DNA from: Spirogloea muscicola
Lineage: Eukaryota; Streptophyta; Zygnematophyceae; Spirogloeales; Spirogloeaceae
Direction of reading: 5' to 3'
Assembly (NCBI GenBank): GCA_009602725.1
Contig: WELB01000318.1
Coordinates: forward strand, 19,201 to 35,726
Length of the DNA: 16,526 nucleotides
Part shown: positions 1-7,560 of the stretch, in pieces
How the letters are laid out: every line of letters begins with the position of its first letter
Numbering within the stretch: the stretch's first letter is position 1
Made by a program: the position numbers and the translations under genes
The notes under the pieces: model-generated
Database searches by the model: none
What the model was told of the DNA's origin: nothing
What the model saw: only the letters and a program-made list of their open reading frames with translations

Positions 1-198
1 CGGCCCGCACGCCCGGCCGCCACGCTGGCGTGCACCAAGGTCCCGTCCCTCCCCCCCCGCTCCGCAGCCTGCACTCCCGCTGGCTTGCCCTGGAGGCCCT
101 CCCACGCCCCCACGGCCCCGACGCAGCTGAGCCCTGTGTGGCGGCGGCGCGCGCAGGAGCTGCTGCCCTCGGGCCTGCACCCGCTGCTGGGCACCCTC
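1..198 (+). promoter_or_regulatory. GC-rich upstream/5' leader of the CBL gene
   Basis: This stretch is very GC-rich and lies directly before the CBL start codon, so it probably holds 5' UTR and core promoter. No TATA box or clear motif is visible. The reading frame of CBL exon 1 is open upstream as far as an ATG near 85, so an N-terminally extended protein is formally possible. It is unlikely, because the extension would bury the MGCF lipidation motif that CBL proteins carry at their very N-terminus. The window begins here, so the true promoter limit cannot be seen. Confidence 0.4.
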
Positions 199-2360
199 AT
201 GGGCTGCTTCCAGTCCTCCTCGCCCAAGACCCCCCCGGGCCACGAGGACCCCGCCGCCCTCGCCGCCCACACTGCCTGTCAGCCTCTCTGCCCCCTCTTC
301 TACTGACCCCCGTCCCATCTGCCCCGCGGCATTGGTGCTCATCAGCTCTTGTGGTGGCCGCACCAGCTCCACCCTCAGCCACCTGCACTGTCCTGTCTCC
401 TGAGCTGCCCAGCTGCCAGCCTCCTCCCTCCCGCCCGAGCCGTCCGCTCGTCTCCTGCTCCTGCTCGGCTGCCGCTCTAGCCGCTCAGCTGCTACTCTAG
501 CTGCTACTCTAGCTCTTGAACTGGGTGTAAGCCAGGTGGACGTGCCTTGTGTGCATTGCCTGACAATCTCAGCTCCCTCACCTCCATCTGCTCTTCAGTC
601 AGTGTCAGCGAGGTGGAGGCGTTGTACGAGCTCTTCAAGAAGATTAGCAGCTCCGTCACGGACGATGGCCTCATTCACAAGGTAGTACCCGGACCCTCCG
701 TTCCCTCCACTCTTTCCAGCAAAGTGTTGCCACGAAATTGTGACAATTGCGGCAACGATTGGTGTACTTTGCTGTGTGGGCAGGGAGGGCCTCATGTATG
801 ACTGCTCTTCCTCATCACCTATTGCCTACAGGAGGACTTTCACATGGCTCTCTTCCGGGACAACAAGCAGGAATCAATATTTGCAAACAGGGTGAGGATG
901 CTCATGACTCATCGTTGTGTCAGCGCAGTCGAGTCATTTGTTTGAGCCAGGAAGGATCTTCTCATGCGTGCCTTGTTCACAGGAGTTGCCTGAGGTCATG
1001 CATCACAATTCTGAAGTGAGTTGGATGGCAGAGCACCCAAAGACTCCCTGTTGGTGTCAGACAGATATTTCCTGACATTGTTGCCGCATGCTGAACAGGT
1101 CTTTGAGCTTTTCGACACAAGAAACAATGGTGTGATTGAGTTTGGCGACTTTGTCCGGTCCCTCAGCGTCTTCCACCCCCTTGCCGCAGCCAAGGATAAG
1201 GAAGACTGTGCGTCATCGGAGGGCCCCATTTCCTCTTGCTTCCTCTTGACCAACTTGTGCTAGACGTCCACCTGTTCGCGTGCTTGAGGCGTTGCCTCCA
1301 GCTGTTGACCTTGGCCCTTATTGCCAATGTCTTCCTGCATCGATCTGGAAAGGGTGCCTCTTCTCACGCTGAAGACTGTCACTCCATGATCTCGCAGTCT
1401 CCTTCAGGATGTATGACATGAGCCATACGGGTTTCATCGAGCGAGAAACTGTAAGCCAGCCCTCTGTGCTACGTACAAATTAGAGATCTGCACTGGTCAG
1501 CTTTGGAGCCGCTTTGTTGGCTTGTTAGTTTGGCACAAAACCAGGCTTGCTGGCCGCACTTGAGTGGCGGGGTTGTTCTTGCAAGCACCTCTAATATTGG
1601 CGTTGCTGTCCTTGTGCAGGTCAAGCAAATGTTGGTGGCCTTGCTGGCAGAGTCAAATATGGTCTTCAGCGACGATGTAGTAGAAAAGATACTGGACAAG
1701 GTGATTGATGAATTGGGCTAGTTGCTCCAAAAGTGTGGGTCCTGCTTGAGCCCTTCGTGCTCAGCGGTCTTGCGTGCGTGTATGACAATGGACAGAGTCA
1801 AATTAGTCAGCGTCACACAAGAAGAGCCATTGTTGCCCAAAAGGATGACAAAAACGTTGTACGTGAACTTGCTCTTATGTGACTTGTGCTGACAAGGACT
1901 TAGGTTTGTTGTTTACAGACCTTTGAAGAAGCTGACACGAAGCACGATGGCAAGATCGATCAGGAGGAGTGGGGCAGTCTAGTGAGCCGGCACCCCTCAC
2001 TCATGCGTAACATGACCTTGCCATACCTCAAGTATGAGCTACCAAACTCCGTGGCGTGCTATGTCTCTTGTGTCGTGCTGAAGGCATTCACAACAGTGGC
2101 ATCAGTGGCACAGTGTCATATGGTGTACATCTGCTCCTTTGGCAACCTTTTATGAGGATGATACAAGCAACTGTTGTGAAGAACTTTCCTTGCTCAGCAA
2201 CTACTGCCAGGGTTTGTCTCGTTCAGGCAGGTTGGAAATGGAGAGGAGTAAGTCTTACTGTGCATTGTGGTTATATCTTGCCGTTATGTCTTGCAGGGAC
2301 ATTACTACTTCATACCCATCATTTGTATTTCACTCGAAAGTGGAAGACGAAATTTCATGA
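199..2360 (+). CDS. CBL: Calcineurin B-like (CBL) calcium sensor, 8 exons, 213 aa
   Basis: CBL proteins are four-EF-hand sensors that bind calcium and recruit CIPK kinases to membranes. Exons: 199-277, 599-681, 832-891, 1099-1207, 1398-1450, 1620-1700, 1919-2031, 2297-2360. All introns are GT-AG and all phases agree; the stop is TGA at 2358-2360. The spliced product is 213 aa, the length I recall for Arabidopsis CBL1. The N-terminus MGCFQSS is a myristoylation plus S-acylation signal, predicting plasma-membrane anchoring. Visible blocks are [12 protein letters not shown] (28-39), the atypical first EF hand (about 42-56), EF2 (loop 80-91), EF3 (117-128), EF4 (161-172) and a C-terminal YPSF motif with Ser201, the position that CIPKs phosphorylate in CBL1. 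EF3 is odd: loop position 12 is Thr128, where CBL1 has Glu, and position 3 is Ser. EF4 has Lys163 at position 3. EF2 ends in Asp91. The next gene downstream is over 3 kb away. Identity is near certain; the numbered paralogue is not assigned. Confidence 0.95.
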
Positions 2361-3129
2361 TACATATCTGGGCTTCCAGCATCCGCTTTCTCAGTAGCCC
2401 CCGTTAGGTGCCTGTGTACATTGATGTTGCGTTCGCATTGAAGAAGCTCTTGCTTATTTCCTCTGGATGCCTGCCATAGCGACAGGCATACAACTCTCAG
2501 AATTATTCAAGGCAACATTCAAGGCTCACATTGGCCTCGTTAGTGACGAAATGTATCTGTGCACGCAGTCTGCGTTGTTTACCTAGAACTCCCAATTTCC
2601 TTGTGAGACAGTGCGCGAGCAATTTTTCTTCGGGGAGAAGCATATTCCTGTCACCTGACCGCCATGCAAGCCCAACTTCATGCGCCGCCACTGCAATTGG
2701 CCCTCTTGAATAGCCGGCTGGCACACCAAGGCCGCCTGCCCTCTCAGTCTTTGCACCTTTTTCGCTGCACCTGTAATTACTGAGCGGGTCTGCTGAGCAG
2801 CAGGTGAGGTATATGTCTTAGCACTTGGCCACTTAGGCCCACCATCACGCGTTACACGTCACTTTTCATTATGCGTCATATTTGGAGCCCAGATTGAAGA
2901 GCTACTTCGGCTTTCGCCTCCTTCTTTAATCGACCTCTCCGTGCACTAAGCCAGGCCACTTGCTTCCCTGGTGGTGCTCCGGCTCAGATGATTGAGCACC
3001 TACTGCTTGCAGCCACTTGCTTAGGGTTGTGATTTAGCGCTTACCAGCCCCTTCGGAGCTTTGTCTTTGGACCTTGTGCTTTCCTTCATAAGCTGACCTC
3101 TCACACCGTCGCCTTGTTTTGAAACAGCT
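2361..3129. other. Intergenic region after CBL, no host gene seen
   Basis: No conserved coding exon was recognised on either strand. The start should carry the CBL 3' UTR. A TGTAA pentamer, the usual green-algal polyadenylation signal, lies near 2772, about 410 bp past the stop; using it is an inference. From about 2774 to 2850 the region contains a decayed copy of the retroelement 3' tail, annotated separately. The rest shows no repeat or structure I could support. Confidence 0.5.
2774..2850 (+). repeat. Diverged copy of retroelement 3' tail
   Basis: The sequence TTACTGAGCGGGTC, then GAGCAGCAGGTGA and, further on, CTTGGCCAC, matches in order the tail that follows the stop codon of the retroelement ORF (5131 onward), with substitutions and small deletions between the blocks. 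It begins at the position of the ORF's terminal Tyr and stop. It has no recognisable coding part before it, so it is a severely truncated, older-looking insertion. Confidence 0.65.
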
Positions 3130-3290
3130 GTTCGTCGGCTCGCTGTTCACAGCCCTCGCCGCCAAGTAGAGGTCGCTAGTCAACGTCCAAATACTGGACG
3201 GCATCTTCGAAGGCCCTTATGGCTCGCCCAGCTTTCAGGTGCAAAGCATGAGCTCGCTGCAAATAGGCACACTTGGCTTCCTTGCCTCGA
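3130..3290 (-). repeat. Truncated retroelement ORF end, minus-strand copy A
   Basis: Read on the minus strand, this piece encodes AYLQRAHALHLKAGRAIRAF, which aligns with TCLQRAQAYALHQKAGRALA near the C-terminus of the plus-strand retroelement ORF (residues 331-350). It continues into DNA matching the segment around GCCGTCCGGTATTC and TAGCGACCTCTA. Its frame stops early (about 3176), so it does not code for an intact protein. The homology fades near 3130-3140. Confidence 0.7.
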
Positions 3291-3484
3291 AGTGGCACTG
3301 GCGGCTGCATGCCCTGCCTTGGAGGCAGAGGCAGTGGTGGCTTTGTGGCGCGGTCAAACGCTTGTGCCACTGTGAGAAAGTGGCTCTCCCCGAGGAGATG
3401 CGGCTGCTGATACTGAAAGAGCGGCTGTGAAAGCCAGCCAGATGCATACAGGTGTTCATGACGGAACCACAGGCTAGGCTGCCC
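3291..3484. other. Spacer between retroelement remnants
   Basis: This lies between two minus-strand retroelement ends. The minus strand stays open here in the frame of the neighbouring copy, but the translation has no counterpart in the plus-strand ORF and no motif I recognise. It may be more of the same element from a part not present in the better copy, or unrelated filler DNA. Confidence 0.3.
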
Positions 3485-3660
3485 GGGCGCTCTTCGTAAC
3501 CCCGTGTCAGCAGTAGAAAGTCAGATGAGCTGAGGGGAGGAAGAGCAACCCCGCTGCGCAAGCCAGAGGTTGCTGCAAGGGCGCGACCAGCGCGGCGGTG
3601 CAAAGCAAGCGCTTGGGAGCGCTGGAGGGACATAGACAAACGCATGCGGTAGCAGGACAC
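3485..3660 (-). repeat. Truncated retroelement ORF end, minus-strand copy B
   Basis: On the minus strand this reads SLQRSQALALHRRAGRALAA, then SSSDFLLLTRGY, matching residues 331-376 of the plus-strand retroelement ORF, including its last motif LTRGY. The stop codon that follows LTRGY in the plus copy is replaced here by Glu-Glu codons, so the frame runs on. The nucleotide match to the 3' tail does not continue after LTRGY, so the copy is broken at the end of the ORF. Confidence 0.75.
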
Positions 3661-3683
3661 AAGACCCAAAGGCACCGAGCCAC

Positions 3684-3856
3684 CGGGAAGGGAAAACGTG
3701 TGTACTAAGAGATGGGGAGGCCATGTGTGGCCAAGTACACAGGCAAGCACAAATGACAAATGTACGTCACCTGCTGCTAAGCTGACCCGCTCAGTAACCA
3801 CAAGTCAGCACACAGAGGTCGCTAACTGATACCGGACGGCAATCGACAAGCTCTTG
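3684..3856 (-). repeat. Retroelement 3' end, minus-strand copy C
   Basis: The reverse complement matches 5061-5236 almost throughout, with scattered substitutions and a small indel: the end of the ORF (ATTGCCGTCCGGTAT), the block GTGGTTACTGAGCGGGTCAG, and the tail through TTGGCCACACATGGCCTCCC. It is therefore an inverted copy of the plus-strand element end, about 1.2 kb away. A short sequence containing CCGGGAAGGG flanks it on both sides (near 3680-3692 and 3874-3884), so the minus-strand ends may also have formed by tandem duplication. Confidence 0.85.
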
Positions 3857-4003
3857 AATTACCAGCCAAGGCACCGGGAAGGGCTGCACCCTGTTGTTCC
3901 GCCGCTGGTCAGCTTGAGATGCCAGCAGCGGAAGTGGCCAGGGGACCCACTTCCAGGAGCCTGGCGTCTCCGACCTGAGGCTGCTTTTAGCAGGGGTTAC
4001 TGA
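3857..4003. other. Spacer upstream of the plus-strand retroelement ORF
   Basis: No gene is visible. GGGGTTACTGAG near 3993-4004 resembles the end of the retroelement ORF (Gly-Tyr-stop) and may be the scar of another truncated end. The match is too short to annotate as a copy. Confidence 0.3.
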
Positions 4004-5134
4004 GTGATCCGTAGCTGCTTTGTTTCTTTGTGTGCTTGTTTTCTTGGCGCTTCCCCTGGCCCCCTTCTCGGCCCTGCAGCCGAGGTGGAGGAAGGCTCCT
4101 TGGCATTCCAAGTACAACTGAGGAGCATCCGGGAGTCAGCACTCGGCTCCTTCCCGTCCCTACAACCCCTCCTCACCCCCTTCTCAGCGCTTGCTCAAGC
4201 ACCAGACAAAGCGGCACAGGCCAGACTCGTTGCGGCAGTTGAGGACGAGCGTTGCAAGGCGTTGAGGTCGATGCCGGATATCAAGACCAATCCAAGGAGT
4301 CTGGCACGTCTCACATCGCTCGCAACGCCTGGGGCAACGGATTGGCTCACCACACACGCAATCCACAACGCTTTCAAAATCAGCCCTGAAGCATTCCGGA
4401 CGCTTCTCCAGCTGTTCCTGGGCCTGCCCCCGACCTGCCTGATTGGAGTAACTCAGTGTGAGTGTGGCTTCCGTACGGAGGGCGGAGACCTAGCCACCCA
4501 CATGCTGCGGTGTCCCACAGGCCCTGAGGTGGTGGGCGTCCACAATCTCCTACGGGACGCCCTGGCGGGCTTGATGCGCGACGCCGGCTACCGCGCCATC
4601 GTTGAAGTGAGCAATGTAATGCCCATCACCACGGATTCCCAGGGAGGCCATCACCGTCGCACCCTGGACATTGTGGGTGTACAACCTGGCGGAGGCCCAC
4701 GAGCTTTGGTTGATGTGGTGGTGACTGAGGCATACAAGAGTTCCGCTTCCACACACATTGCTGGCCACGCAGTGGGAGGTGCTGAGCAGAAAAAGCTCCG
4801 ACACTACTCAGACTACCCCCGCAGTGACCACCTCCTCCCGGCCGCAATCGACACTTTCGGCTGCTTGGGTCCTCGCTTCCATACCCTACTCGAGAACATA
4901 GCGAGTCTGGGATATGCACGACGCGAGGATATGCTCCCAGCCCAGATGGGTATGCCGGCAGCCTATCTGTCATTTCTGCGACGTCGAGTGTCAACCTGTC
5001 TGCAACGAGCTCAGGCGTATGCTCTGCATCAGAAAGCTGGTCGAGCCTTAGCTGCTGGCACAAGAGCTAGTCAATTGCCGTCCGGTATTCGAGCGTCAGC
5101 TAGCGACCTCTATGTGCTGACTCGTGGTTACTGA
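4004..5134 (+). CDS. C-terminal part of a non-LTR retrotransposon polyprotein (CCHC knuckle plus probable PD-(D/E)XK endonuclease), 5'-truncated
   Basis: This open frame of 376 codons ends with TGA at 5132-5134. The leftmost start-like codon is GTG and no reverse transcriptase motifs are present, so the piece is best read as the 3' end of a longer ORF. Residues 100-142 (ARLTSLATPGATDWL, then FLGLPP) look like the post-RT region of R2-like elements. A zinc knuckle follows: Cys152, Cys154, His166, Cys170. The next part has the layout of a restriction-like endonuclease: RTLDIV with Asp222, ALVDVVVT with Asp237, then EQKKLRHY with Lys263/264. The domain call is from motif order, not a search. The last 50 residues recur in the minus-strand remnants, showing the family is multicopy. 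No intron is needed. The frame is uninterrupted over 1.1 kb, suggesting a fairly recent insertion. A host nuclease gene is less likely given the repeats. Confidence 0.7.
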   Translation: MIRSCFVSLCACFLGASPGPLLGPAAEVEEGSLAFQVQLRSIRESALGSFPSLQPLLTPFSALAQAPDKAAQARLVAAVEDERCKALRSMPDIKTNPRSLARLTSLATPGATDWLTTHAIHNAFKISPEAFRTLLQLFLGLPPTCLIGVTQCECGFRTEGGDLATHMLRCPTGPEVVGVHNLLRDALAGLMRDAGYRAIVEVSNVMPITTDSQGGHHRRTLDIVGVQPGGGPRALVDVVVTEAYKSSASTHIAGHAVGGAEQKKLRHYSDYPRSDHLLPAAIDTFGCLGPRFHTLLENIASLGYARREDMLPAQMGMPAAYLSFLRRRVSTCLQRAQAYALHQKAGRALAAGTRASQLPSGIRASASDLYVLTRGY

Positions 5135-5239
5135 GCGGGTCAGCTTAGCAGCAGGTGACGTACATTTGTCCAATGTGCTTGCCTTTGTACTTGGCCACAC
5201 ATGGCCTCCCCATCTCTTAATATACACGCATTTTCCTTC
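5051..5239 (+). repeat. Retroelement 3' end, first unit of a tandem direct repeat
   Basis: The unit runs from GCTGCTGGCACAAGAGCTAG inside the ORF (about residue 350) through the stop codon and the tail ending CACGCATTTTCCTTCTC. It is repeated almost perfectly 193-194 bp downstream. It contains the last 27 codons of the ORF and about 105 bp of 3' UTR. Confidence 0.9.
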
Positions 5240-5243
5240 TCTT

Positions 5244-5432
5244 GCTGCTGGCACAAGAGCTAGTCAATTGCCGTCCGGTATTCGAGCGTCAGCTAGCGAC
5301 CTCTATGTGCTGACTCGTTGGTTACTGAGCGGGTCAGCTTAGCAGCAGGTGACGTACATTTGTCCAATGTGCTTGCCTTTGTACTTGGCCACACATGGCC
5401 TCCCCATCTCTTAATATACACGCATTTTCTTC
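5244..5432 (+). repeat. Retroelement 3' end, second tandem unit
   Basis: This is a near-identical repeat of 5051-5239. The only differences seen are one extra T (GTTGGTTACTGAG against GTGGTTACTGAG) and loss of one C near the end. The extra base puts the Tyr-stop out of frame, so this unit cannot encode the same C-terminus. The high identity means a recent duplication, by slippage, unequal crossing-over or a tail-on-tail insertion. Confidence 0.9.
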
Positions 5433-5656
5433 TCGTCCTTTGTTGATTCTTTTTTGGGCTGGCTTTTCCAGCCCCTATTCTCAATGGGCGAGCACTTTCT
5501 TCTGAAGTAACGAGGACCACCGACCCAAAACGGGGGCGAGGCCCGCCCCCCCCCCCAGCCCGCCAGCCCGAGCTGCGCACGGCCCGCCTGGCGCACAACA
5601 TGGCCCGGAGCGCGCCGCAAGCCGGCTGAGGCGCGGCTCGCCCACGCGCCCGCTCC
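5433..5656 (+). promoter_or_regulatory. 5' flank of the uncharacterised gene, with a run of 11 C
   Basis: Between the retroelement tail and the next start codon the base composition changes sharply from mixed to very GC-rich at about 5525. A run of eleven C occupies 5546-5556. The GC-rich part probably holds the core promoter and 5' UTR of the gene starting at 5657. No TATA box or defined operator is visible. Confidence 0.35.
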
Positions 5657-7450
5657 ATGGCGTCGCTACTGGCCTGGCTCCTGCCCTCGCAGGCGTCGGG
5701 CATGCTGTCGCGCGACCAGCTGCTGCGCCTCTTCGCCGACGCCACTGCCGCGCTCGACAAGCCCGGTGCCCTTTGCTGGCCCGCTCGCGTGCTGCCCTTC
5801 TCGCCATTCTCGCAACACTACCCTCCACGGACGCCCACGAGGAGTAGCACCCCCACGGCGCAGGCCGCTGCCCGCAGGCGACTGTCCCCTCTGGCCGACC
5901 CCGCGGCATGTCGTCAAGGTGCTGACCAGGCGCACGCTCCGCTGCAGAAGTGAAGCAGCGCATTGCGGAGGGGGTCCGGTCCGGCAAGGTGAGCTGGTCG
6001 CTCCTCCTGCAGGGTCGTGCGTCAGGCTCCTGCCCACTCCGCATGTGCATGCAGAATCCTTACTCCGCATGCCGGGTGCAAGCGTGGCTTTAGCAACTCG
6101 CCCTCACTTCCGCTTGTCAAGCGAGTGCCTGCAGGAGGCTGCGCTGATCACGACAGAGATCCAGGAGGAGCTGCTGCTTGCAATGGGAGTCGGTACGCTT
6201 CTCTGCCGACATTGCACACCATCTTCGATCGAGGTTGCTCGCCTGGTACTTGCACGGCTAACCGACCTGCCTCGGCATTTCTCCGTGCCTCAAGATCTGG
6301 TCATGGTCAAGAGCCACAAGCACCCATCAAATTGCCCCCCAGGAAACTTGAGAGACACAGCGGGCTCTCACAATCTGAGACTTGCTTCTCCATTGCTCCC
6401 TCAATGCAGAGCCCAAGTTTGGAATTGCGTGCTTGGCAAAAGTGAACACAGTGTACAGGAACGATCAAGAGTTGATAACCAAATTCTACACGTTTATGGC
6501 AAGGTGTCACCACTCTTCAACTCCTCTCCTTGCAGAAAGCTCCTCAACACACACTCAACATGCTACTTGTCCTCACAAACTTCACGTTGGTGTGTCAGGC
6601 TTGATGCCTCACTGCGAGTTACCATTGAGAAACTTGCCGGCGTTGATTCGGCCTGCACAAATTGTTGACCAAATACAGGCTTGCCACGGATGACTTTGAG
6701 CTGACTGGGCACTTACCATCGCTTGTCGCCGTATGTTTGGTCCCAGAGAGGAGCTTGCATGAGACGAAGCAGAGCTCTCACCTGAGGCCTTCATGGAGAC
6801 GAAGGCAAAGCATGAGCAGACACAAGAAGCTGTATGCCAATCAGAGCCTTGGATTGCTCCATTCATCTTCCTTGAGATGACATGCACGACTCCAGCGAGC
6901 AGAGCGCAAGTCACCTGTCCATGCTCAGGCCCTTGTCCGCGTTGGCTGATGTTCTTGCAGCAACAAAAGCTCCTCCAGCAGATGCGCGGCCTGCCACCGG
7001 AACAACAGCAAGTTTATCTGCGCCAGGTGCATGCCCTCAGCTCTCCCCATTTGTATGTCGTCCAACCTGGACATGAGGTGCATTTGATGAAACCACGACT
7101 GAGGTGCTACAGATTCTTAGCCAACCCGGAAGACAGCCCTCTTTCCTCTGGCATGCATGTCAGCATGAAGGCCAAAGAATTATGGTGCGTCAGCTCCTTG
7201 CAATTTGCAGCCTTCAGGTCATCTGAATGCTTCAATGGTCGGTGCGGTTTTCCAGTTGCAAAGTGAGATACAATCAGGCCAGCATTCAGCGCAGCAGGGC
7301 TACAAGCCAGTGATGACTCCCGAGGAGACGAGAGCCTTCTTCCAGAGGCAACAGCAGACCAGCGATAGCCTCCAAGCCAGCAATAGCACTGGCCCAGACA
7401 GGACAGCTGCGCCTACTGTACAGAAATGGAGCAACTCCAAGACGGATTGA
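5657..7450 (+). CDS. Uncharacterised Gln-rich protein, 8-exon model, 213 aa
   Basis: I do not recognise the family. Exons: 5657-5765, 5948-5988, 6135-6192, 6410-6503, 6679-6700, 6775-6831, 6961-7026, 7256-7450 (TGA 7448-7450). All junctions are GT-AG in consistent phase except 6700/6775 (see findings). The start ATG opens MASLLAWLLPSQASGMLSRD. The centre reads LLLAMGVEPKFGIACLAKVN, then VYRNDQELITKFYTFMARLA, with a regular helical, conserved look. Residues from about 109 are rich in Gln, Glu and Lys (FMETKAKHEQTQEAQQKLLQ) and likely form a coiled coil, followed by LPPEQQQ. The last 45 residues are Ser/Thr/Gln-rich and probably disordered. No signal peptide, membrane span or catalytic motif is seen; the protein may be soluble and act by protein contacts, which is a guess. 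The gene runs tail to tail with menB, 110 bp between stops. Exon 5-6 structure and the start of exon 8 are the weakest parts. Confidence 0.7.
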
Positions 7451-7560
7451 CGAGATCTTTCTTAAGAAGGCTACTGTCTAGAGGTAGAGAACTGCCTTAC
7501 TGACAGATCCTGCACCTACTGACTGAAGGCCACTTGTCTGCTCGTTCATAATCACTGCAA
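7451..7560. other. Short convergent intergenic region
   Basis: Only 110 bp separate the stop codons of two converging genes. The 3' UTRs and polyadenylation sites of both genes must share or overlap this stretch. No TGTAA was seen on either strand in it, so one or both transcripts may run into the other gene. Confidence 0.5.

Larger units (their letters stand above)
3130..5432. mobile_element. Nest of truncated non-LTR-type retroelement copies in both orientations
   Basis: Four 3'-anchored copies of one element sit within 2.3 kb: three on the minus strand and one on the plus strand, plus a tandem repeat of the plus-strand 3' end. All share the terminal ORF region and/or the roughly 105-bp tail after the stop; none shows a 5' end. 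3'-anchored truncation is the usual product of target-primed reverse transcription. No poly(A) tract closes the copies; they end in a TTAATATACACGC-type tail. No clear target-site duplication was found by eye. Confidence 0.7.

Noticed and set aside
30-500. Long plus-strand open frame rich in Pro, Leu and Ser at the left edge
   Set aside because: It overlaps CBL exon 1 and intron 1 in another frame and has the composition expected of GC-rich shadow translation.
3235-3801. 188-codon minus-strand open frame as a host gene
   Set aside because: It runs through retroelement 3' tail sequence and two separate truncated ORF ends; it is a chance read-through of repeats.
3700-5240. Terminal inverted repeats of a DNA transposon
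   Set aside because: The inverted arms are the 3' ends of two oppositely oriented retroelement copies, shown by the coding sequence at each arm. No transposase lies between them.
5481-6070. Overlapping Arg/Ala-rich minus-strand open frames
   Set aside because: They lie antisense to the first exons of the 5657 gene and show only GC-driven composition, with no conserved motif.
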